Below are positions 49,285 to 60,833 of a stretch of 64,000 bases of DNA, piece by piece. The position numbers were made by a program, and so were the translations under genes. The stretch spans positions 62,001 through 126,000 of the forward strand of contig JBAKBP010004318.1 in assembly GCA_037953745.1 (NCBI GenBank). The letters run 5' to 3'. The stretch comes from Lithodes maja. Its lineage: Eukaryota > Arthropoda > Malacostraca > Decapoda > Lithodidae. The notes below the pieces were generated by a model, which did not search any database, was not told where the DNA came from, and saw only the letters and a program-made list of their open reading frames with translations. How positions within the stretch are numbered: position 1 is the first letter of the stretch; each line of letters begins with the position of its first letter.

Positions 49285-51344
49285 ACAAAGGAAATCAAGC
49301 AACAACAGGTCTAGTGACCCTTCTAGGCTGCTTGTCCTCCAAAACACTGAGGATCAAGTGTCCAAACAGTGGTTTAGAGTGGGTAAGGGAACATTGAAAA
49401 GGGAACTAATGTCCGTGCCAGGATTAGGAAGTTAGTAGGGGACAGATAGGTTAGTAACTGAGGGGGGGATAAAATAAAGTTATTCATTTACAAACGCAGT
49501 CAGTCGCGGGTTTGATGAGAGATATTTGTCTAGGCGAAGTTTAAAAGAATCAACGGTGCTGCAGTCTATAACGTCTCGGGGAAGCCCATTCCACAAGTTA
49601 ACAACTCGATTGAAGAAGAAATTCTTAGATTCGTGCGAGTTAAAAGTTTTACCAATTATTTTGCAACCGTTTCCCCGCGTATAATTAGATTGGTCGACAG
49701 TGAAGTACTGTACACTCTAACCTCCATTTAACGGATTCCGATTTAACGGATATCGGCAATAACGGTCAAAAAATGTAGGCCGGACAATGGACCCAGCAAC
49801 GGACTATTGCTATAAAAAAAGTTGGAGCAAAGTCCGTTGCTCTATCTATTTATCTCTCTAATGCACCTACCTAAATCCCTTATACATTAACATAACTATG
49901 TCTTATTTGGACTTTTTGTAATCTTTGAATCATTTCTAATATGATGGAATTGAAAAATATAATATCCTTCCAGCACATAGATAAATAATAAATAAGATAG
50001 TCAACAAAATATTTCAACTCTCCCCTCCGTGCCAGCAGAGACGGAAGATTTACGTTGGATAGATTTTTTGTTTTGTTTTTTTCCCTCGATATACACACTC
50101 TTTCTATTTATCTATCTCTCTAATTCATCTACCTAAATCCCTTATACATTAACATAACTATGTCTTATTTGGACTTTTTGTAATCTTTGAATAATTTCTA
50201 ATGTGATGGAATTGAAAAATATAATATCCTTCCAGCACATAGATAAATAATAAATAAGATAGTCAACAAAATATTTCAACCCTCCCCTCAGTCTAGACGC
50301 CGAGCTTCCGAGACGGAAGATTTACGTTTGATAGATTTTTTGTTTTGTTTTTTCCCCTCGATATACACACTCTTTCTATCTATCTATCTCTCTAATTCAT
50401 CTACCTAAATCCCTTATACATTAACATAACTATGTCTTATTTGGACTTTTTGTAATCTTTGAATAATTTCTAATGTGATGGAATTGAAAAATATAATATC
50501 CTTCCAGCACATAGATAAATAATAAATGAGATAGTCAACAAAATATTTCAACCCTCCCCTCCGTCTATGCGCCGAGCTTCCCAGACGGGAGATTTACGGT
50601 TGTTAGATTTTTGTTGTTTTTTTGTTCCCACGGTATACACAAAATGATGGGGAAATATTATAACATGTTTTTAATTGACATTTGTGTCGTTTTTGCTGAT
50701 TATGAGTTGGTGGAAAATAAAATCTTTAATTCTATCATATCGGAAATGATTCACAGATTATATAGAGACCAAATAATATACACTTTTAAGTGTGTTCAAT
50801 AGTTTTGCATTATCAATAGGGTGTAGCACAAGGGATTACCAGGATTTATTTCAGGTACAGTAAAAAAAAGGATGCATAACAGTTAAATGTCACGATCCGG
50901 ACACCTGTACTCAACACCGAATTTTTCTCAAGGACTTTCCGGATTACATCCAGACTGGACAGTATTTAGCAGCAACGGACATTTAGCAGGAACGGACAGG
51001 TGCTTGCACGCATTTGTCCGTTAAATGGAGGGTCGAGTGTACTTACTATAGTTCACGATGCCTTTGATGATTTTGAACACTTGAATTAAGTCGCCTCTTA
51101 ATCTGCGCTGGGTTAAAGGAAATACATTTAATTCCTTAAGACGCTCCTCGTATGGTTTGTTCTTTAGGCTAGGTATCATTTTGGTAACTCTACGTTGAAC
51201 TCGTTCTAGCTTGTCTATATCTTTTTGGTAATAAGGGCACCAGGATTGAACGCAGTATTCCAGAAGAGGGCGGACTAAGGAATTGTAAAGGGTTAGGATA
51301 ACTTCTTTGGATTTATGCTCAAATGACCTGCCTATAAAGCCAAT
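49285..51344 (-). pseudogene. CR1-H LINE 3' fragment, split by a Tigger-like MITE
   Basis: The minus strand of 51344-51042 reads LYNSLVRPLLEYCVQSWCPY, YQKDIDKLERVQR-type text, NKPYEERLKELNVFPLTQRR and LRGDLIQVFKIIKGIV. After the MITE, 49710-49460 gives GCKIIGKTFNSHESKNFFFN, RVVNLWNGLPRDVIDC and LDKYLSSNPRL. This is the C-terminus of a CR1-like ORF2; everything upstream is missing. Confidence 0.72.
49713..51039. mobile_element. Tigger/pogo-like MITE with three internal tandem units
   Basis: Inverted ends CACTCTAACCTCCATTTAAC and, reversed, CACTCGACCCTCCATTTAAC, with TA at 49711-49712 and 51040-51041. The interior repeats a 262-272-bp unit three times (CTAAATCCCTTATACATTAA at 49871, 50133 and 50405). 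No transposase is seen. Confidence 0.82.
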
Positions 51345-52620
51345 TATTTATTAGTGGCCCCTCCATCATTGACGATATGCCTTTTAGTATACAGTAATAG
51401 CCTCCATTCAAGCGCCCGCGGTAGCCAGTTTGAATCTACCGCTGCGGGGAAGAACGGAGTATCCATCATAAGGGTAACGCTTATTCTCTTATGGAATCGT
51501 CTTATGATTGGGTACTCTCTACGAAAAAACCTTCGTAAAATATAAAAAAGAAAAATATATTTAATAATTGTTATACTATAGCTTTCCAGCCAGACCTATG
51601 AGAGTTCCGTATGGAGCTCAGTGGTCTGGTTAATCTGCTCTACATAACTAACTAACTATAGCTTTCCATCTCGTGGATTTCTTGTGTGGGGTTCCTTGCC
51701 GCTGCTCCCTGAGCTGCCATTCCTTCTTCCTCTTCCTGCGGTCGTCCCGTTTGGTTGGGTGCCAGTGTGCTCCGCTTCATTCTTCGTTTGCTCCCTTCTA
51801 GTGAGTCCTTACTCATTTGTATACAGTATATCTGAGTTGTATTGAACAAGGTTTTAGATTAGCTAGCACAGGCTACCCCATTGGTACGCCCGCAGGAAGT
51901 GTTAAAATAGGGTACTTTGTACAGGTGCTTCGTGTCCACCAAGAATCTACGCACCATGTATTTTATGTTATTGTCATATGCGCCTTAGCTGTTGCTTAAC
52001 TAATTAGTTAAGAGGCTACTTCAACGCAGGATTATGCTTCAGGCCGTCTCTATGAGGCAGTTGCATTATTGTTTTTAGCAGACGCTCTGGTTTAAGGGTT
52101 GTCACACGTGTGGAACCTTCCAGAGTCCGGGTCTGCGCATGGGCCTCTCCACCATGTGCTGCGGCTGCTGGGTCTTAAGGGGTTGGAGAGCTGCCGTTTT
52201 GCTGCTGTTTCTACAAGCCTCGTGGCCAGCCTCAGTAGGGGTCTCCGGGTAAGGCTAGGGGTTATTATTTGATAAATAATATTATTCCATGTATGTCATA
52301 GCCTATTGTGTTTTCCTGAGTTTTCACATGTTTAGAGGGAATCAGGAGACGTCCTGTTGGTGTGGGTTTTTTGGGGGTGTCTGACTTTCACAGATAAGTC
52401 AACACCTGAAAATTTGGTTCGTTTTTCTGGCGGCTTTCAAAGCCAGCTGCCCGTTTCTCGTCCTGTGGACGAGTAAGGAACTTAACAAATGTCCCGGCGT
52501 GTGCTAAACCATGAACTTCCCGGCGGAAATGCGATTTCCTCAGGGAATAACTCGGCCCGCCGAGTGAACTCGCCCTGACCGTGAGCCTCACGCGGAAACT
52601 TAGTACGCCCGGCGCACTAA
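51345..52620 (+). mobile_element. Element U copy 2, 5' part
   Basis: Begins TTATTTATTAGTGGCCCCTC like copy 1 at 60834 and stays alignable through GAATCTACCGC, CTACGAAAAAAC and CTAGTGAGT to about 51850; later parts are more diverged. It is interrupted by the 66-bp unit (51589-51654) and ends at 52620 where CR1-A was inserted; it resumes after 55853. No ORF is seen in this part. Confidence 0.65.
51589..51654 (+). mobile_element. Ultrashort (66-bp) retroposed unit, copy 2
   Basis: ACTATAGCTTTCCA stands on both sides (51575-51588 and 51655-51668; the first ACTA may belong to the tail). The unit reads GCCAGACCTATGAGAGTTCC, GTATGGAGCTCAGTGG, TCTGGTTAATCTGCTC and an AACT-repeat tail. It is almost identical to copy 1 at 33675-33742. 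Confidence 0.75.
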
Positions 52621-52621
52621 G

Positions 52622-52867
52622 TTGTCTGAAGAGCAAAAGAAGAAATTTTTTTGGAGAATAAGGGAAGGGCAAGTAAGGAAGTGGTACATCAGGAGCCACC
52701 AAGAACCGAAAGTAAGAGGAGTGATAGGGAAAGAGACAGAGAGACAAGTACGAAGTCAAAGCAAGGAGACGGAGCGAGAGATAATGCAGGGAGCAGGGGA
52801 CCGGAGAGAGAGCCAGGATGTGGTGGAGAGGGTGGAACAGAGGGAGAGAGAGGGGGGAGGAGAATAG
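52622..52867 (+). pseudogene. CR1-A ORF1, C-terminal end
   Basis: Reads SEEQKKKFFWRIREGQVRKW, then a charged Arg/Glu/Gln tail to a stop at 52867. It overlaps, in another frame, the start of the ORF2 frame. The larger part of ORF1 is seen on the minus strand at 23990-25670. Confidence 0.7.
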
Positions 52868-55772
52868 AATTAGTGGGGGAGGTGGAACTGGGTCAGGGAA
52901 GGGATGGAGGAGGAGGTGAACCTGGTAGGAGGCAGAGAGGGAAGAGAAACAAGGAGGTGGATTCAAATATACTGTGCTACTACACTAATATAGATGGAAT
53001 AAATAGTAAAAAGGTAGAGTTAGATAATATATTAAGAAAAGATCAACCACAGATAGTCTGTTTGACAGAGACAAAGCTGAACCAGGACTTTGACAGCAAC
53101 ATAGTGTTTAGTGAAGGATATAATATATGGAGAAATGATAGAAAGGGTAAAAGGGGAGGTGGAGTGGCAGTATTAGTTAAGAACCCTATGACAGCAAAGC
53201 ACGTGGAGTTAAATAATGACAAGGCAGAAATAATGGCAGTTGAACTCAATGATATAGAAGGAAAAAAGCTAGACATAGCAGTAGCTTACATGCCACCAAA
53301 GACCAGAGCATGGAGGGAGTTGGAGTTTGAGGAGATGGTAGAGGATATGATTCAGTCGTTGAGAAGATTGCTTTTAAGGAAGAATCGATTGATCTTGGTA
53401 GGAGATTTCAACTGTAGTGAGGTTGATTGGGAATCGGGAGATGCAGGGCCAAATCAGAGATCTTGGGGAAGTCGGCTAGTGGAGTTGGTTACGGAAAATG
53501 TACTTGCACAACATGTGAAGGAAAATACAAGAATGAGGGGTAATAACGAACCTTCTAAACTCGATCTGATTTTTACAAAAGATCCTCACGAAATTAGTGA
53601 TATAAACTATCTATGTCCTGTAGGTAAAAGTGATCACCTATTACTAAAATGGAAGTTGACCTCGAGTAATGCCAATAGATTAGACAATAGCTACATAAAT
53701 GACAGATTAAATTATAGTAAAGCTGATTATGTATCCTTGAAAAGATATTTAGAGGGAGTAGATTGGGATCTTATTTTGAAGGAACGGGACGTACAAGGTA
53801 AATATAGTAGATTCCTCGAAATTTATAGAGTGGGAACCAATATGTTTGTCCCAAGATATAAAACTGGAAATTTTACTAAGCAGAAAGATTGGTTTAATTT
53901 GAAATGCAAAAGAGCTTTAGGTAGGCGTGATGCAGCTTGGGCTAGATTAAGAAGAAGGAACACTGAGAGTAATCGGAATAAATATAAACAGGAGAGGAAT
54001 AGATATGTTAACATAATTAGGCAAGTTAAAATGAACTATGAGAAGAACATAGTAAATAAATGTGAAAGTGACCCTAGATTATTTTATAAATATATAAACA
54101 GTAAGTTGAAGGTAAAGAAACAAATTACTAAATTAAGAGTTGATGCTAGGACGTATGAAAATGTATCGGACATGTGTGAGGTAATGAATAACAAATTGGG
54201 GTCAGTTTTTACTAGAGAGGAAGGTTTTGACGAACCACAGGCGGGAGTACTGGAGAGTGGTCTTAGTAAGATTGAAATAACTAGAGATGAGCTGTTATCT
54301 GCGATGAGAGGACTTGAAGTAAGGAAAGCTATGGGACCAGATGAAGTGTCTGCCTGGGTTTTAAAGGAGTGTGCAGAACAATTAGTAGAGCCAGTGAGGG
54401 ACATAATTCAAGCTTCCTTAGATAAAGGACAGGTTCCTGTTGAATGGAAAAGAGCTAATATCATTCCGATATACAAGAATGGAAACCCTGAGGACCCTCT
54501 AAACTATAGACCAGTTTCACTTACTAGTATTGTATGCAAGATTTGTGAAAAGCTAATTAGGAAGAGATGGATGAAAATGTTGGAGAGAAAGAAGATAATA
54601 ACCCAAAGCAATTTGGATTCAGAGAAGGGACATCTTGTGTTACCAGTTTGCTATGTTATTACAGTAGGGTGATAGATGTACTCCAAGAAAAAGGCGGATG
54701 GGTGGACTGCGTCTACTTAGACCTTTCCAAAGCATTCGATAAGGTACCACATAAGAGATTGTTATCTAAGCTTGAGATGCTAGGATGTGTCAGGGGGAGT
54801 TTGCTGAAATGGATGGAGAGTTATTTAACGGATAGGGAAATGAGGACCAACATTAGAGGAACTTACTCATCGTGGCGGAAAGTTGAGAGTGGTGTGCCGC
54901 AGGGATCTGTGTTGGCACCTCTCATGTTCCTTATGTACGTGAATGACCTGCCGATAGGCATAAACTCTTACATGTCAATGTTTGCAGATGACGTAAAAAT
55001 TATGAGACAAATAACAAATAAAAGTAGTTGTGAGGAGCTGCAAGGGGATTTAGATAAAATATACGAATGGAGCACCAAGTGGAAAATGAAATTTAATATA
55101 AGTAAATGCCATGTGTTAAATATGGGAAGAAGTGTGAATAGACCAAATTGGGAGTACAGGATGGGAGATAATATAATTAGCAAGGCCGAAAAAGAAAAAG
55201 ATTTAGGGTTGATTATACAAGATAATTTGTCGCCAGAGAAACATATTAACAAGCTCTTTAGCGGAATGTATGCAATGGCCGGGAATATGAAAGTTGCTCT
55301 GAACTACTTGGATGAGACCATGGTAGCGAAAATTATGAAGAGTATGATTAGACCAAGATTGGAGTATGCAGCAGTGGTGTGGTCCCCGCATCTAAAGAAG
55401 CATATTCACAAGTTAGAAAGAATCCAGAGAGCAGTCACTAGATTGGTTCCAAGTCTCAGAGAACTGCCATATGAAGGGAGGCTAGACAAATTAAATCTAC
55501 CGAGTCTAAAAGAGAGGAGAGAGAGGGGAGACATGATAATGATGTACAAATGTGCCCGGGGGCTGGAGAGGCTGGATAGGGAGGATATATTAATTATGGA
55601 TACAGGAATAACTAGAGGCCACAGCTACAAAGTAAAAAGACCTACCTGCAAGAACGATATCAGGAAGTTTAGCTTCCCCTATAGATGTATTGACAAATGG
55701 AATGGGCTGGAGGAGGAGGTGGTAGGGGCAAGGAACATCCATATTTTCAAGAAAAAATTGGATAAAAAGTAG
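52651..55772 (+). pseudogene. CR1-A ORF2 (endonuclease-RT), one frameshift
   Basis: Frame 1 (to 54672): a low-complexity leader, then the endonuclease with YYTNIDGINSKK, QIVCLTETKLNQDF, GGGVAVLVKNPM, ILVGDFNCSEVDWE and SDHLLLKW, then MGPDEVSAWVLKE and LNYRPVSLTS. Frame 2 (54567-55772): QFGFREGTSCVTSLLC, DCVYLDLSKAFDKVPHK, SGVPQGSVLAPLMF, the catalytic MFADDVKIM, a thumb with MIRPRLEYAAVVWS, and the end FKKKLDKK. The switch lies near 54600, where a run of C is one base shorter than in the minus-strand copy at 20083-22883, so a single-base deletion is the only visible break. Catalytic residues are all present. The family is also close to that copy in sequence, implying recent activity. Confidence 0.88.
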
Positions 55773-55853
55773 ACTGAGAGACGGGGACAACACGAGCTTA
55801 GCTCAACTCCTGTAAACTACAATTAGGTAAATACAATTAGGTAAATACAGTTC

Positions 55854-56300
55854 ATTGGTAACACTTGACTAAATAGTCAACTTACAAGAATGCGTGATCT
55901 TTTACTATCTCTCTAGTCCAAATAGTCATTGATAGTAGAACGCTTGAGGTCGTCAAGGGCCAGTGCTACCTTTGTCACAGGTAAGCAGTTCAAAGAATCA
56001 GAGAAACCTAATAGATTCTCTGAGTCAAGTCCAGCGGAAGGTTAGAGTAGCAGTGGCTATAGCTAATTTTACGGCGGACTTGAGGTAGGATATGTTAACA
56101 CCTCTCAGGTTATCCTTATGAGCATTGATTCCTGGAAATTTCTATTTCCAGATAGCAACACTTCAGTAGCAGTACCGGCCAAGACCAATAATACTAACAA
56201 GTCATCCCACCCAGTCGTAGCGCGCAGATGGCTGACGTCACACCGGGTCTGTGAGCAAGTACTGCCCACCCCCCAGTTTTTCTCTCCACTCCCCCACTCC
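55854..56300 (+). mobile_element. Element U copy 2, continuation after CR1-A
   Basis: From 56110 the text CCTTATGAGCATTGATTCCT then GGAAATTTCTATTTCCAGA matches copy 1 at 62819-62862, followed by a diverged match to the start of its gag-like region. No long open frame is present here, so this copy is decayed. Confidence 0.6.
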
Positions 56301-57070
56301 CCCCCATCCCCCCCCCCCCCCCCCCCCAGCCTATGTCCCCCTACCACCTCTATCGGAGAGAAGGACAGTCGAACACGCTGTAACTCTCTTCAAGCTAACA
56401 TAAATCTGTTCAGTACCATGACAGCTTTTATTATTTTGCTCTGGTTATCATTAAATGGATTGTACCAGATTAGGAAGAATCTGTGGGGGTCAAAGTGGTA
56501 GTTAGAGTACTGGTACCTTTATTTGTTCTTAGAGACCATTATCAAGCTAAATATCATCCTCTAGAGTTAGCTAAAGTATGATGATACTGATGTGATGGTA
56601 GTGCAGGGGTTAAGGTAACTCTATATTAGGCCTACACCCTTACCATACCTTCATCTCCCTTCACTTCATTGAACAACCATAATTTCCATTTTAATATGAT
56701 TATTAAGTGAAGCATGTAAATAGAAGTTAGGGTAACTAACATATACTGTACATTATTATGCAATGACAGAGTACCGACAAAAGAATTTTTTTGTTTGCTA
56801 TGTTTACATGCACCAAATAAAACATTACACGAGTACATAATAGACCCAGGTACTAGCTAGGCCTCTTGATTGCACATTTAATTGACATACAAAAATGTTT
56901 ATCATTGAATTTTATATGTATTTACAAATTAAGTTGGCATAGCTCAATTATGTTAATAAAGTTTGTTCCTTCCCATTTGGTTGAGAGAGAGAGAGAGAGA
57001 GACTTAATCAGAGTTGTCGAGGTTGGAGTTTTCATGCACATTTGGGCTACTTTTGAGGATTATTTGTCGG
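56301..57070. other. No gene seen
   Basis: Contains a C-run (about 56309-56328) and a (GA)n run (56984-57002). The open frames here have no recognisable content. Confidence 0.4.
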
Positions 57071-57770
57071 AATACAGTGGAGCCCCCATCCTCGCTACAC
57101 CGGTCTTCGTTGATTCAATCCTCGCACCACACACCAATATTCCCCATTTCAATTCTCGCGCCAAAAGCCTCATTCCTCGCATCAAAATCCCAGCCGAAAC
57201 CCGAAAAAATAGCAAAAATAACGAAAAACTCGACATAAAACTAGAAAACAAACAAAAACAATAATTTTGTTTTAACATAACAAAAGAATCTGCCAGTAGG
57301 TTGCCGTTTAGAGACGAAATCTGAGTGAATCCGAGATCCGTTCGTCAAATGCGCAAGATGCCGGCATCTTTGTATGACGTCATCACTAAGCAGACGCTTG
57401 CAGTTTAGCTAGTATCTGTGTTGACAAAACAACCGTTTGCAAGCCTTTTTGTGCCTGAACCCCTTATCTCTCGCGTTTATTATAACCTCTAGTACATCTA
57501 GTGATAGGGATGGTTGGCCTGGTGGTAGCAATGAAGGAATTTCATGCTCAAAACACAGCAAAGACCAGTCCATGTCGGACGAAAGCGATTGAATTGCCTA
57601 GCCTAGACGATGTTAGCCTAGGCTAGGCTAAATATGACAATGATTTATAATAAAATATGTGTGGTAAGTAATCTTCTCATAATACGTCTTTTCCTCATAA
57701 TATGTATTTATTGGATGTTGGGGCGAAATGGGTACTTGAGGGGTGGCTGGACGAATTTAGAACCTAGGCC

Positions 57771-58042
57771 TAGGCTAGGTCTAAAAAATTTTGCATGATA
57801 GAAACAATGCCCCAATCTACAGATTTATGGTTAGGACTGTCATTTAGCCATGTCTACATTATTATTTACAATGCATAAGATTTAGGCCTAGGCTACTTGA
57901 ATAATAATTATTCAAGTAGACTAGGCCTAAATCTTATGCATTGTAAATAATAATATAGACATGGCTAAATGACAGTCCTAACCATAAATACTGTAGATTG
58001 GGGCATTGTTTCTATCATGCAAAATTTTTTAGGCCTAGCCTA
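57771..58042. repeat. Near-perfect long palindrome
   Basis: Arms of about 135 bp are inverted copies with a one-base centre at 57906 (CTTGAATAAT-A-ATTATTCAAG). Outer parts include GGCTAGG-CTAAAAAATTTT on the left and its inverse on the right. Only a few mismatches were seen. Confidence 0.85.
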
Positions 58043-58503
58043 ACGACGCTGCTTTTTTGAGTGATAACGCAAATGAACTTTTTGTATAATGATAACAGAA
58101 ACTCCCCCCCCCCCCCAAAAAAAAAAAAGGTAGGCTAGGCTAAATTGACAATTTTGGTATCCATATTTTCCATCTTGATTGTTTTTTTTTATTGCAGGAA
58201 ATACTGTTTTAGACACCTAAATTCTCAAAAAAAAAATCTGGGGGGCATGCCCCCGGACCCCCCTAGAGCTTGCGCCTTCGCCGCGCTATAATGATAACAA
58301 AATAATAAATCATAATGATAACACAATTCATATTTTCTGGATTGACACCCTGTTTAAAATACAGTAACTTGATGTAGCCTAGACAAAAAACATGTTTTCA
58401 TAGCCTAACACTGGGAAAAAGTGCGGTAATTGTTTAGATATTGGGCCTTTTATTTTCTAGTTATTAAAAACTTATTCTATGGTGTATTATATGATACAGT
58501 ATA

Positions 58504-59430
58504 CAGTGGGCCCCCACAAGGGTGCGGTTACCTAAGTCCGAGACATGCGCGCACCCTTGTAAAACGCACCCTTGGAGCTTAAGAACCTATGGGAAATTCA
58601 CTATGTAGTCCGGGGACTCTTCAAACTTACCCTTTTTTCGCCCAATAACCCCTGAAAAACATGAACTAAGGAAAGAATACCTGCACAGTATAGAAATGTG
58701 ATTAGATATTAGATAGAATAGCTTTATCATAGACGGGGATTAGACTATCGACTGACTTTAGACTGATTCGAGTATCGACTGATATATCAACGGATTAATT
58801 GTTTATTTATATTACTCTAATATACCAACCAAAAGTGGATTAAATGATGAACAATAAGACATACAATAATAAGAAAATACACCGAAAACGAGAGCAAAAA
58901 TAATTAGCCTAAAGACTTTAGGTTTTGAGTGAATCCGGATTCACCGACGATCGGAGCGTCACTTTCGACCTCCATTTTTAATGTTGTCAAAACAAGGCAG
59001 AAGCTCTAAGTCCACCCGCCTTTTACTTGCTTATTTGTGCCTGAACCTTGTATCTCTTGCGTTTATTATGGCCTCTAATGTATTCAGTGATAGATATTTG
59101 CAATATACTCTAATATGTAAGGTTATGTGTAAAGGAAACACTTAAAAGTACATAGGATAGAGACCACGGATACTGTACGTGTATGTACGGTAATGCGGTA
59201 TCTACGGTTTTTGCTATCGACGGCAGTCTTAAGAACGTAACCCCCGTTGATAACGAGGGACTACTTACAGGTATTCTTTCCTTAGTTCATGTTTTTTCAG
59301 GGGTTATTGGGCGAAAAAAAACGCACGCTTTGCTTTTTTTCGCACCCTTGGATTATAAGCGCCGCACGGACATCTACCGCACGGTTGGAGAATCGCACCC
59401 TTTTGGTGCGCACCCTTGCGGGGCCGACTG
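58504..59430. mobile_element. pogo-like MITE nested in the previous element
   Basis: Ends CAGTGGGCCCCCACAAGGGT and, reversed, CAGTCGGCCCCGCAAGGGTG, TA at 58502-58503 and 59431-59432. Internal words such as GCGCACCCTTG and GGGGTTATTGGGCGAAAAAA recur in inverted form near both ends. Confidence 0.82.
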
Positions 59431-59989
59431 TAATGCATAAAATTTAATTTGTGTACAATAAAACATGTTTTCGTAGGCAAAAAATAGAAAAAGACGCAAA
59501 TTTTGGCATGAGCACGGAACCGATTGAATTTTCCCCATAAGAACAGTGCCCCGATCTTGGCTGTTTCAATCCTAGCTCTATTTCTGCGGAACCGATTAGC
59601 AGCTAGGATGGGGGCTCCACTGTATTTCGAATAAAGCACGGAACCGATTGAATTTTCCCCATAAGAACAGTGCCCCGATCTTGGCTGTTTCAATCCTAGC
59701 TCTATTTCTGCGGAACCGATTAGCAGCTAGGATGGGGGCTCCACTGTATTTCGAATGATTGCATAATTTTAGGTTCCTTCTAAGACACAGTAATAACATA
59801 ATACCCAACTAACTAACAATATCATGTCAGCTAAGCTTGATGCTGACAGAAGATGGAAAATAAGTATAGATTGGGCTATTGTTGGGCTACTTTCTCAGGC
59901 ATTTGGGCTGGATTTTAGCTGTTGACAACTCTGACCTCTGTCCTTTCTTTCACTCGGCCTCCGCGCCGAGAGAAATGGGGCACGGGAGA

Positions 59990-60196
59990 TCTATCTATCT
60001 ATCTATTGCCTGACGCTGTGATCCCCGAAGGGGTGGCCACGAACGAACCGCCCCCATGCACCTCTGTCCCCAGTCAGTCGACGCCCCTCCCCCCAACCAG
60101 CACCGCCTTCGTTCATGTACTTCCTCACTCCATCCTTCCACCTCTCATTCGGTCTACCTCTCTGTCCCTCCACCTCGCTCTCGTACACCCTCTTAG
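59990..60196 (-). mobile_element. RTE-G 3' fragment
   Basis: (CTAT)n at 59990-60006, then the inverse of the RTE-G 3' end (GGCGTCAGGCAATAG-type) and, on the minus strand, KRVYESEVEGQRGRPNERWK then DGVRKYMNEGGAGWGEGRRL. It is 5'-truncated within the last 70 codons. Confidence 0.82.
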
Positions 60197-60585
60197 GGGA
60201 GATAAAGGGGATTAAGAGAGAGGGGGTTGTAACGTTTCTTGCCAAACACTTCCAAAGCACTGAACGTCCCCGATTAATTTAATGCTATTGTGTGCAAATA
60301 CCTAATGCACTTCAGTTCCAACACTACAAGTGATAGCTTAGTTTATCAGTTAAGGTTGCCTTGACATTGGTATGAGATGAAAGACAATTATTTTGGAGAT
60401 ATACAACATTTTATATTGCAACCCTTTATTACACCCAAACACTGCTAAACTATTAGGCATTTTTACACCCTTGGTACATTTTATTCAGAGGACTTGAGAC
60501 AACATATCAGATGACTTGTCTGACCTGTGACCCCACTATAACTGAGCCTATTTAATAAGTGTTTATCATTGTCTGGCAACCTCCT
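60197..60585. other. No gene seen
   Basis: AT-rich spacer between the RTE-G tail and pBac-A copy 6, without recognisable features. Confidence 0.4.
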
Positions 60586-60589
60586 TTAA

Positions 60590-60833
60590 CCCTCTCACCA
60601 CGGAAGGGCTCTTGAACGCCCATAAAAAAAGCATATAACAGGTACCCGGAAGGGCTCTTGAACGCCCAGTGGTTGAAAGCCTGTGAGCTTCGTGTGCGAG
60701 GCGTCGGTCCGACGCATGTAAACAACAGCCGGCTGGACCGACGCCCCGCATCTCCGGCCACAAGAAGGAGAGCGTCGCTTGTTCGTGTGTGCCTGTATGT
60801 TGTTGTTAAGTATCGAAAAGTAGTGTAAAGTGG
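60590..60833 (-). mobile_element. pBac-A MITE copy 6, truncated
   Basis: TTAA at 60586-60589 and the end CCCTCTCACCACGGAAGG are intact. The copy stops after AGTGTAAAGTGGCTG, about half way, exactly where element U begins. Very similar to copies 1 and 4. Confidence 0.85.

Larger units (their letters stand above)
52621..55853 (+). mobile_element. CR1-A copy 2, with near-intact ORF2
   Basis: 5'-truncated within ORF1 (first words LSEEQKKKFFWRIREGQVRK). It has the complete ORF2 region and a 3' UTR with two AATTAGGTAAATACA units at the end. It is inserted in element U copy 2. Confidence 0.88.
57075..59746. mobile_element. pogo-like MITE with large internal palindrome and a nested MITE
   Basis: Ends CAGTGGAGCCCCCATCCTCG and, reversed, CAGTGGAGCCCCCATCCTAG, with TA outside both. 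The right terminal 114 bp is duplicated (59511-59622 and 59635-59746, spacing 124), so two right ends exist. It holds a 270-bp palindrome and another pogo-like MITE. No transposase. Confidence 0.75.

Noticed and set aside
56866..57264. 132-codon plus-strand frame
   Set aside because: It runs across the left end of the pogo-like MITE and a GA microsatellite; no domain.
59183..59440. 85-codon plus-strand frame
   Set aside because: It lies within the nested pogo-like MITE and ends in its terminal repeat; no transposase motif.
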